DNA of 64,000 nucleotides from Rhodospirillum centenum SW. Its GTDB lineage: Bacteria > Pseudomonadota > Alphaproteobacteria > Azospirillales > Azospirillaceae. The stretch covers positions 2,066,501-2,130,500 of the forward strand of contig NC_011420.2 of the NCBI RefSeq assembly GCF_000016185.1, in the 5' to 3' direction. Position 1 is the stretch's first letter. Each line of letters begins with the position of its first letter. The notes below the pieces were generated by a model. It saw nothing but the letters and a program-made list of their open reading frames with translations, ran no database searches and had not been told where the DNA came from. Positions 58,383-64,000 of the stretch are shown one piece after another. A program made the position numbers and the translations under genes.

Positions 58383-59564
58383 ATGATCGGGAACGATGCC
58401 GTCGGGACGGCCGCGGGCGAGACGGCCGCCACCCTGGCCGCGGCCGAACTGGCCCTGGGCGGCAGCGGCCGGCCGGAGGGAGCCGGGCCCGAGGCTGGCG
58501 CGCCCGAGGCTGGCGCGCGCTGCCGCAACTGCGGCACGCCTGTCGCCGGGCGCTTCTGCACCACCTGCGGCCAGTCCCTGCGGGACGATTCCCGGTCGCT
58601 GTGGAGCCTGGTCAGGGAGGCGCTGGAGGGGCTCTACAATTTCGACGGACGGGTGCTGCTGACGCTGCGGCACCTGTTCCTGCGCCCCGGCCTGATGACG
58701 GCGGACTGGAACGCCGGCAAGCGGGCGCGCTACGTACCGCCGCTGCGGCTCTACCTGTTCACCTCGCTCCTGTTCTTCCTGACCCTCTCGCAGGCGAACG
58801 TCGCGCTGCTCGTCGTCGAGATGGCGCCGGCAGAGGGGGCGGGAAACCCCGCGGCCACGGCACCCGCCGCTCCTGAAGGCGAGGCGGCAGGCTCCGCCGA
58901 TGCGGGACCGGGGGCCGATGCGGGATCGGGGGCCGATGTGGCGGCGGGGTCGGTGGTCGTGACGACGGACAGGGCCGCGCGCTTCCGCTTCCTGGTGGAC
59001 CTGGATACCTGGAAGCCCCCGGCGCAGATCGACATGGCGCAGGTGCAGCAGAGCCTGGACGAGAACCTCCGCATCAAGACCGGCGATCCGGAGTCCGAAG
59101 CCGCGGTGCTGGACTGGGTGCGCCGGCTGTTCCACGGCATGGCCGTCAGCGTGGACCAGCCGCAGTCGCTGAACCGAATCATGGGCGACAAGCTGGCGAA
59201 GCTGATGTTCGTGCTGATGCCGGTCTTCGCGGTCCTGCTGGCCCTGCTGTACCGGCGGCAGCACCGCTACATGGTCGAGCATCTGGTCTTCGCCCTGCAC
59301 CTGCACACCCTGGTCTTCGCCACCGTGATGCTGGCGGTCTGGCTGCAACAGGTGCCGGGCACCGTGCTGGCGCCGGCGGTCGGCTGGGCGATGCAGGGCT
59401 TCCCCGTCCTGGTCGGCGCCTATCTCTGGCTGGCGCTGCGCCGGGTCTACGGCCAGGGGGTTGTGAAGACGACGGTGAAGGGGGCGCTGCTGGGCGCGAC
59501 CTATTTCGTCATCGTCTCCACGGTTCTGGTCGCCACCCTGGTGCTGAGCCTGCCCGAGGTCTGA
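58383..59564 (+). CDS. DUF3667 zinc-ribbon membrane protein
   Basis: This 393-residue protein has a Cys4 zinc-ribbon near the N-terminus (CRNCGTPVAGRFCTTCGQSL, about residues 47-66). A conserved helix block follows (SLWSLVREALEGLYNFDGRVLLTLRHLFLRPGLMTADWNAGKRARYVPPLRLYLFTSLLFFLTLS), typical of the DUF3667 family. After a long low-complexity periplasmic loop (Ala/Gly/Asp-rich, about 145-205) come three or four C-terminal helices (LMFVLMPVFAVLLALLYRRQHRYMVEHLVFALHLHTLVFATVMLAVWLQQV). The function is unknown. The start ATG has an excellent ribosome-binding site within the tandem repeat region. The N-terminal stretch and the loop are themselves repetitive. Confidence 0.88.
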   Translation: MIGNDAVGTAAGETAATLAAAELALGGSGRPEGAGPEAGAPEAGARCRNCGTPVAGRFCTTCGQSLRDDSRSLWSLVREALEGLYNFDGRVLLTLRHLFLRPGLMTADWNAGKRARYVPPLRLYLFTSLLFFLTLSQANVALLVVEMAPAEGAGNPAATAPAAPEGEAAGSADAGPGADAGSGADVAAGSVVVTTDRAARFRFLVDLDTWKPPAQIDMAQVQQSLDENLRIKTGDPESEAAVLDWVRRLFHGMAVSVDQPQSLNRIMGDKLAKLMFVLMPVFAVLLALLYRRQHRYMVEHLVFALHLHTLVFATVMLAVWLQQVPGTVLAPAVGWAMQGFPVLVGAYLWLALRRVYGQGVVKTTVKGALLGATYFVIVSTVLVATLVLSLPEV

Positions 59565-59570
59565 TCCCGG

Positions 59571-60587
59571 TCAGAGCAGGCGCGTCTCCCCGATGCGCAG
59601 CAGCCAGGCGTCCGCCTCGGCATAGCCCGCCGCCCGGGCGGCGGGGCCGAAGCGGGCCGGCGGCTCGAACGGCTCCTCCTCCGTCAGCAGCACCGTGCCC
59701 CAGTGCATGCCCAGGACACGGGCCGCGCGCAGGTCGCGGGCGATGGCGACGCCCTCCTCCGGGTCGGCATGGACGGCCCGCATGATCGAGCGGGGCTGGT
59801 AGGCCCCGATCCCGACGATGGCGAGATCGACGGGACCGTAGCGCTCCCCCAGTTCCGCGAAGACGGGGCCGTGCGCGCTGTCGCCGCCGAACCAGACGCG
59901 CCGTCCCCCGGCCTCCAGCAGGTAGCTGCACCAGAGCGTGCGGTCGCGGTCGAACAGGCCGCGGGCGGAACCGTGGATGGCCGGCAGCGCCGTGACGGTC
60001 ACCCCGCCCGTCTCCAGCCGGTCGTGCCAGTCCAGCTCCGCCACCGTCCGGTAGCCCAGCCGGTGCAGCATCCGCCCCAGCCCCAGCGGCACGGCGGCGG
60101 GCACGCCGTGCCGGCCGGGCAGCGCCTTCAGGGTACGGGTGCAGAGATGGTCGTAATGGCAGTGCGAGAGCAGGAGCAGATCCACCGGCGGCAGCCGGTC
60201 CACCGGAATGCCGGGCGGCGCGTAGCGGCGGGGGCCGAAGCCCCGGAGCGGGCTGGCATGGTCGGACAGCCAGGGATCGCAGAGGATGGTGCGGCCGCCC
60301 AGCCGGATCAGGAAGGCGGCATGGCCCAGCCAGGTGACGCTGTCCCGTCCCGCCGCGGCTGCGAGCCCCGCCAGCGCCGCCTGCGGGGACAGGACATGGC
60401 CGTCGGGCAGCGGCACGGGCTGTTTCCGCCGCCGGTTCAGGCGCTTGAGAAAGGCGCCCATCTCCCGCTCCCAGCCCGGCTCGCGCACCGGGCTGCCGGG
60501 CGGGTTGCGGAAGCCGCGGTCGGTGTGGTGCTCCGGCCGGCCGCCCGCGGCAGCGGCGCGGGTCAGCCCGACGGCGGGACGGCTCAC
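59571..60587 (-). CDS. MBL-fold hydrolase, NAPE-PLD-like
   Basis: This 338-residue metallo-beta-lactamase-fold protein resembles N-acyl-phosphatidylethanolamine phospholipase D-like hydrolases. The family start HHTDRGFRNPPGSP is followed by SVTWLGHAAFLIRLGGRTILCDPWLSDHASPLRGFGPRRYAPPGIPVDRLPPVDLLLLSHCHYDHLCTRTLKAL (metal-binding HCHYDH, about residues 147-152). Later come VWFGGDSAHGP (Asp ligand) and GMHWGTVLL (last His). The start is a GTG inside the COQ9 stop codon (GTGA, 60584-60587), which includes the conserved HHT motif. An upstream start would run into COQ9. Coupling with COQ9 suggests a shared lipid or ubiquinone context, which is inference. Confidence 0.9.
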   Translation of the reverse strand: MSRPAVGLTRAAAAGGRPEHHTDRGFRNPPGSPVREPGWEREMGAFLKRLNRRRKQPVPLPDGHVLSPQAALAGLAAAAGRDSVTWLGHAAFLIRLGGRTILCDPWLSDHASPLRGFGPRRYAPPGIPVDRLPPVDLLLLSHCHYDHLCTRTLKALPGRHGVPAAVPLGLGRMLHRLGYRTVAELDWHDRLETGGVTVTALPAIHGSARGLFDRDRTLWCSYLLEAGGRRVWFGGDSAHGPVFAELGERYGPVDLAIVGIGAYQPRSIMRAVHADPEEGVAIARDLRAARVLGMHWGTVLLTEEEPFEPPARFGPAARAAGYAEADAWLLRIGETRLL

Positions 60588-61378
60588 CGCGCCTGACGCC
60601 GCAGATGCTGCATCAGCCGCACGGGCGACGGGAAGGCGTCGAGCATCTTGCCCAGCCCGCCCAGATTGCCGGCCTTGGAGAGCCCCTGGCCCAGCGTCAT
60701 GACGTTGGCGATGCGGCGGTCGAGGAAGGCCCAGGTGGCGGCGTCGTCCTCGGAGCGGTCCTCCAGCCAGTAGAGCACGGTGGAGGTCTGCACCCCCGCC
60801 AGCAGCAGGCGCTTGGTATAGAAATTGTGATCGGTGGAGCGGTCGCCGGCCGCCGCCCACATGGCATCCACCGTGCGGTAGAGCAGCCGCGGCCCCGCGC
60901 CGGCGTTCTGCGGCAGGGCCAGCACGGCGACGCTGCGCCGGACCGCCTCCTTGTAGGGGGCCAGCACCTCCAGCCGGGTGCGGACGGCCAGGGTGATGCG
61001 GTCGCGGATCTTCAGTGCCGGCAGGTTCGCCTCGGCCAGTCGCTCCATCATCTGGCGGTCGGCCCAGGTGCTGAAATGCTCCACCGCCTGGATGACGCCG
61101 CCGGGGAAGCTGGCCGGGGCCGCCTCCGGCTCGTAGCCGGCCGCTTCGGCGCCGCGGCGCATGGTGCCCAGGGTCCAGCCGTCGAACGGCACGTCCGGCA
61201 GCATGCCCAGCAGGATGGCATCGCGCCGGGCGGTCAGCTCGTCGTCGTCCCCCGCCCGGATCTCCTCGGCCGCGGCGGCGAACTCCAGGGCGTCGGCGGA
61301 GAGCGACTCCGCGGACGACACGGGCACGGACTCGGCCGCGGCCTGGGCCTCCGGAATGGCATTGGGCGTCGTGGTCAT
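60584..61378 (-). CDS. COQ9-type ubiquinone biosynthesis protein
   Basis: This 264-residue member of the COQ9 family, a lipid-binding protein with a TetR-like fold, helps the COQ7 hydroxylation step of ubiquinone synthesis in mitochondria and alphaproteobacteria. An acidic N-terminal extension (residues 1-50) precedes RRDAILLGMLPDVPFDGWTLGTMRRGAEAAGY. The family core follows: GGVIQAVEHFSTWADRQMMERLAEANLPALKIRDRITLAVRTRLEVLAPYKEAVRRSVAVLALPQNAGAGPRLLYRTVDAMWAAAGDRSTDHNFYTKRLLLAGVQTSTVLYWLEDRSEDDAATWAFLDRRI. Its stop codon contains the start of the MBL hydrolase. It suggests an alphaproteobacterial host. Confidence 0.93.
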   Translation of the reverse strand: MTTTPNAIPEAQAAAESVPVSSAESLSADALEFAAAAEEIRAGDDDELTARRDAILLGMLPDVPFDGWTLGTMRRGAEAAGYEPEAAPASFPGGVIQAVEHFSTWADRQMMERLAEANLPALKIRDRITLAVRTRLEVLAPYKEAVRRSVAVLALPQNAGAGPRLLYRTVDAMWAAAGDRSTDHNFYTKRLLLAGVQTSTVLYWLEDRSEDDAATWAFLDRRIANVMTLGQGLSKAGNLGGLGKMLDAFPSPVRLMQHLRRQAR

Positions 61379-61440
61379 GATTCTCCCCGGGGGCGGTTCC
61401 GACAGGTGACAGAGTGACTATAGGGCCGGCGACGTCCGGT

Positions 61441-62001
61441 TCAAACCCGCCCGGACGGGCCGCGGACGGTCGGGTCGGCCCCGAAATAGCGCATTTCCTC
61501 GGTGAAGGTCAGCCGCGTGAGGTCGGGCATGCGGTCGATGTAGAGGATGCCGTCCAGATGGTCGATCTCGTGCTGGACGACGCGGGCATGGGTGCCGCTG
61601 GCCTCCCGCTCCACCGCCGTGCCGTCCAGGGAGAGGCCACGGTAGCGGATGCGGGCGAAGCGCGGCACCACCCCGCGCAGGCCGGGAATCGACAGGCAGC
61701 CCTCCCAGCCCTCCACCATCTCTTCCGACAGGGGCTCGTAGGCGGGATTGACCAGCACCTGCGGCTCCATCGGCAGATCGCCGGCCCCGCCGGTCGCACG
61801 GTCGCCGGGGACGCGGAAGACGACGATCCGCCAGCCGACATGCACCTGGGGGGCTGCCAGCCCGATTCCCGGCGCATCCACCATGGTCTCGATCATGTCC
61901 AGGGCGAACTGGCGCACCACGGCGGGAATCGGGGTTTCCACCGGCTGCGCCGGGCGGCGCAGAACCGGGTGGCCCATGCGGGCGATCTTCAGAATGGCCA
62001 T
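61441..62001 (-). CDS. def: Peptide deformylase
   Basis: The enzyme removes the formyl group from nascent proteins. The 186-residue protein has all three motifs: GIGLAAPQ (residues 45-52), EGCLSIPG (Cys102) and QHEIDHLDG (His144, Glu145, His148), which bind the metal. A small insertion (RATGGAGDLPMEP, about 68-80) lengthens the middle loop. The start at 62001 gives MAILKIARMGHPVLRRPAQPV. Upstream on the same strand lie a four-copy tandem repeat and the divergent rpsU gene. No fmt gene is adjacent. Confidence 0.95.
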   Translation of the reverse strand: MAILKIARMGHPVLRRPAQPVETPIPAVVRQFALDMIETMVDAPGIGLAAPQVHVGWRIVVFRVPGDRATGGAGDLPMEPQVLVNPAYEPLSEEMVEGWEGCLSIPGLRGVVPRFARIRYRGLSLDGTAVEREASGTHARVVQHEIDHLDGILYIDRMPDLTRLTFTEEMRYFGADPTVRGPSGRV

Positions 62002-62027
62002 GCCGTTCCCTCTCCCTCGTAGTCTGT

Positions 62028-62087
62028 GCTCGCAGGATGATGGCTCGCAGGCTGGTGGCGCGCAGGCTGGCGGCGCGCAGACTGGCG
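62028..62087. repeat. 15-bp tandem repeat, four copies, upstream of def
   Basis: Units G(C)(T/G)CGCAGG(A/C)TG(A/G)(T/C)G at 62028-62042, 62043-62057, 62058-62072 and 62073-62087 lie directly upstream of the def start (62001) and within the divergent spacer to rpsU. Confidence 0.75.
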
Positions 62088-62259
62088 GCCGCTTTCCGGA
62101 GAACCGGCCGCCCGGCGCTTATATCCCGACCGCGCCCCCTTCCCAAGCCCGGCCGACCATGCTATACGAGCGCCACTGGATCGGCGGGCGCCGCGACCTG
62201 TGGGGTCGCGTTCGCCCATATTCCTTTGAAAACCCGTAACCTCGGAGCGGTGACCACCC

Positions 62260-62463
62260 GTGCAAGTTCTGGTTCGTGACAACAATGTTGATCAGGCCCT
62301 GCGCGCGCTGAAGAAGAAGATGCAGCGCGAGGGAATTTTCCGCGAGATGAAGCTGCGCCGCAATTACGAGAAGCCCTCGGAGAAGCGCGCGCGTGAGAAG
62401 GCCGAGGCGATCCGCCGGGCCCGCAAGCTTCTCCGCAAGCGCCTGGAGCGCGAGGGCTACTAA
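62260..62463 (+). CDS. rpsU: 30S ribosomal protein S21
   Basis: This 67-residue basic protein is of standard S21 type: [66 protein letters not shown] (in segments), with the alphaproteobacterial [22 protein letters not shown]. The start is GTG at 62260, which gives the usual [10 protein letters not shown] sequence. GGAG (62244-62247) is a plausible ribosome-binding site. S21 helps the 30S subunit initiate translation. A rho-independent terminator follows about 90 bases later. Confidence 0.97.
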   Translation: MQVLVRDNNVDQALRALKKKMQREGIFREMKLRRNYEKPSEKRAREKAEAIRRARKLLRKRLEREGY

Positions 62464-62549
62464 GACCGGTCCGGGTCTGAAGCCGGTCGGCGCGCCCGTC
62501 CGATTCAGGTGTGACAAACCCGGCCTGACAGTCCCGGCCTGACCGTCGA

Positions 62550-62577
62550 GCCGCCCTGCTTCCGCGGGGCGGCTTTT
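62550..62577 (+). terminator. Rho-independent terminator after rpsU
   Basis: The stem GCCGCCC / GGGCGGC with a 10-base loop is followed by TTTT (62574-62577), about 85 bases beyond the rpsU stop. Confidence 0.75.
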
Positions 62578-62740
62578 GGCGTTCCGAATCCGGCACTCTG
62601 CCCTGGAGCATGCCGGCGCGGCCATCCGTCCGGTGCCTGCCCTGCCCGCCCCTGCGCTTTCCACCCTGCGCGTCTCATCGGTCCCGCAGCGCCCGCCTCC
62701 TGCCCGGCCGCGTCTGGCCGCGCTCTCTTCCCTGCCCTCC

Positions 62741-63088
62741 CTAGTCGCGGCCCCGGCGCCGGCCCTGGCGCTTGAAAGTGGCCTTGGTGAATTCCGGCGG
62801 CCTGCCCGCGACCCAGCGGATGAAGGCCGCGATCGCCGGATGCGCCCGCAGCGACTCGATCGTGCCGTAGCGGTCGCGCAGGTCCCGCTCGCTGAACTCG
62901 GCATGGATGCGGCGGTGGCAGACCCGGTGCAGCGTCACCGTCTCCCGCCCGCCCAGGGAGCGCGGCACCAGATGGTGCTCCTCCAGACTCGGCCCTTCCA
63001 GCATCTCCCGACCGCACAGGGGGCACGGACCCAGGCTGCGCCCGGACAGGGCGGGCAGCTCCGGCGGCAGCGGCGGCAGGCGGGGCAT
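62741..63088 (-). CDS. HNH endonuclease-like protein
   Basis: This 115-residue protein has a zinc-knuckle/HNH module: CPLCGREMLEGPSLEEHHLVPRSLGGRETVTLHRVCHRRIHAEF, with Cys22/Cys25, His38/His39 and Cys57/His62. The pattern C-x2-C ... EHHLVPRSLGG ... V-CHRRIH is typical of small HNH nucleases found alone in proteobacterial chromosomes. They often are uncharacterised, and the natural substrate is unknown. The basic C-terminus (FTKATFKRQGRRRGRD) would suit nucleic-acid binding. The ATG at 63088 is the likely start. It is transcribed downstream of pntB, with a terminator between them. Confidence 0.87.
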   Translation of the reverse strand: MPRLPPLPPELPALSGRSLGPCPLCGREMLEGPSLEEHHLVPRSLGGRETVTLHRVCHRRIHAEFSERDLRDRYGTIESLRAHPAIAAFIRWVAGRPPEFTKATFKRQGRRRGRD

Positions 63089-63150
63089 CGTCACCTCCGG
63101 TCGGGTCGGAGCGGGGCGCCCCGGCATCGCCGGCGCCGCCCGCACAGGCA

Positions 63151-63180
63151 AAGGGCCGCCCGGTTGCCCGGGCGGCCCTT
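63151..63180 (-). terminator. Terminator after pntB
   Basis: A perfect 11-bp stem GGGCCGCCCGG / CCGGGCGGCCC with a 4-base loop, read on the minus strand, is followed by TTTG. It lies about 30 bases past the pntB stop. Confidence 0.75.
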
Positions 63181-63208
63181 GCCGCAGGATATGTGGCCGG
63201 TGCGCCGG

Positions 63209-64000
63209 TCAGTGGCCGCCGGAGAGCGACTTCACGATCTCCTCGGTCATCTTCTTGGCGTCGCCCAGCAGCATCATGGTGTTGGGGCGGAAGAACAGCT
63301 CGTTCTCCACGCCGGCATAGCCGGCACCCATGGAGCGCTTCACGAACAGCACGGTCTTGGCCTTCTCGACGTCCAGGATCGGCATGCCGAAGATCGGGCT
63401 GTTCGGGTCCGTCTTGGCCGCCGGGTTGGTGACGTCGTTGGCGCCGATGACGTAGGCCACGTCCGCCTGACCGAAATCGCGGTTGATCTCGTCCAGTTCG
63501 AACACCTCGTCATAGGGCACGTTGGCCTCGGCCAGCAGCACGTTCATGTGGCCGGGCATGCGGCCCGCCACCGGGTGGATGGCGTACTTGACATCCACCC
63601 CCTCGGCCTTCAGCAGGTCGGCCATCTCGCGCAGGGCGTGCTGCGCCTGCGCCACCGCCATGCCGTAGCCGGGGACGATGATGACCTTGGAGGCGTTCTT
63701 CATGATGAAGGCCGCATCCTCGGCGCTGCCCGCCTTGTAGCTGCGGTCCAGGGCGTCGGCACCGGCCGCGGCCGCCGAAGCGTCGCCACCGAAACCGCCC
63801 AGGATCACGTTGATGATCGAGCGGTTCATCCCCTTGCACATGATGTAGCTGAGGATGGCGCCCGAGGCGCCGACCAGGGCGCCGGTGACGATCAACAGGT
63901 TGTTCTGGAGCGTGAAGCCGATGCCCGCCGCCGCCCAGCCGGAGTAGCTGTTCAGCATGGACACGACCACCGGCATGTCGGCGCCGCCGATCGGCAGGAT
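63209..64000 (-). CDS. pntB: NAD(P) transhydrogenase subunit beta, 3' part
   Basis: This membrane transhydrogenase subunit couples proton movement with hydride transfer between NADH and NADP. The 5' end lies beyond the window. About 264 residues remain: the end of the membrane domain ([47 protein letters not shown]) and the complete NADP-binding domain III. That domain contains [84 protein letters not shown], and [37 protein letters not shown]. The separately encoded beta subunit is typical of alphaproteobacteria. pntA is probably further upstream, outside the window. Confidence 0.96.
   Translation of the reverse strand: MLPIGGADMPVVVSMLNSYSGWAAAGIGFTLQNNLLIVTGALVGASGAILSYIMCKGMNRSIINVILGGFGGDASAAAAGADALDRSYKAGSAEDAAFIMKNASKVIIVPGYGMAVAQAQHALREMADLLKAEGVDVKYAIHPVAGRMPGHMNVLLAEANVPYDEVFELDEINRDFGQADVAYVIGANDVTNPAAKTDPNSPIFGMPILDVEKAKTVLFVKRSMGAGYAGVENELFFRPNTMMLLGDAKKMTEEIVKSLSGGH

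Noticed and set aside
60587-60860. Longer N-terminus of the MBL hydrolase
   Set aside because: It would run through the COQ9 gene on the same strand in another frame. The GTG at 60587 gives the expected family start and a GTGA overlap.

Overview
The window is about 64 kb of very GC-rich DNA (roughly 70 % by eye), densely packed with genes. The best fit is the chromosome of an alphaproteobacterium, most likely of the Rhodospirillales/Azospirillaceae type. Supporting genes are a COQ9-type ubiquinone protein, split pntAB-type transhydrogenase, a homocysteine-responsive ArsR-methyltransferase regulator beside metF, a two-piece MetH, an HWE/HisKA_2 sensor kinase, an ELM1 (DUF1022) protein and PdeM. 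This assignment is an inference from gene content. No phage, IS element, CRISPR array or rRNA operon is visible, and the only RNA gene found is one tRNA.

Layout. 1-5.2 kb: 3' part of carB, greA, chrA, and a convergent Lrp/AsnC regulator. 5.3-11.3 kb: ELM1-like protein, a 2OG-Fe(II) oxygenase, a 643-residue orphan, then a DUF350 - DUF1190 lipoprotein - ATP-grasp trio equivalent to E. coli yjfL-yjfM-yjfC. 11.3-13.1 kb: divergent MerR regulator and the nuclease pdeM. 13.4-20.5 kb: a one-way run of photolyase, FAD oxidoreductase (COG2907), DUF1365 protein, cyclopropane-fatty-acid synthase, MFS/GPH transporter and DUF3833 lipoprotein, which looks like a light/oxidative-stress membrane-lipid module. 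20.6-25.7 kb: prmA, a long aminopeptidase P and, convergent, a secreted oligoendopeptidase F. 25.8-33.1 kb: a soluble chemoreceptor-like protein, a UvrD/PcrA helicase carrying a 390-residue intein, a small unknown protein, a diguanylate cyclase and an exported pentapeptide-repeat protein.

33.2-45.2 kb is the most interesting stretch. Methionine synthase is encoded as two proteins (33288-34355 and 35117-37828), and an oppositely oriented PIN-toxin/antitoxin pair sits between them. A SahR-like ArsR-methyltransferase regulator plus metF lies at 42.0-44.0 kb. The same 18-bp palindrome, CATAAAGATATCTTTATG, lies upstream of both metH part 1 and the regulator-metF operon, so the two loci probably form one methionine/SAH regulon. 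Between them are a small protein starting FINCPFD-like (TIR or nucleoside-deoxyribosyltransferase-like by eye) with a DUF2188 partner, a PAS/HWE histidine kinase, a beta/gamma-crystallin-like exported protein and a DUF2141 protein.

44.4-50.8 kb: mlaA and mlaC, an unknown protein, then a TetR - HlyD - ABC ATPase - ABC permease efflux operon in which every junction is an ATGA overlap and whose promoter is covered by a 32-bp operator-like palindrome. 50.8-55.8 kb: MFS transporter, a proline/arginine-rich lipoprotein, ettA and a DUF188 protein. 55.9-57.1 kb: tRNA-Ile(CAU) followed by about 1.2 kb without a convincing gene but with several short tandem repeats. 57.1-64 kb: DUF4870-like protein, a 2-hydroxychromene-2-carboxylate isomerase-like protein, a DUF3667 protein, MBL hydrolase overlapping COQ9, peptide deformylase, rpsU, an HNH nuclease and the 3' part of pntB.

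A feature that recurs across the window is short tandem repeats (units of 13-18 bp, two to four copies) in spacers and at gene ends.
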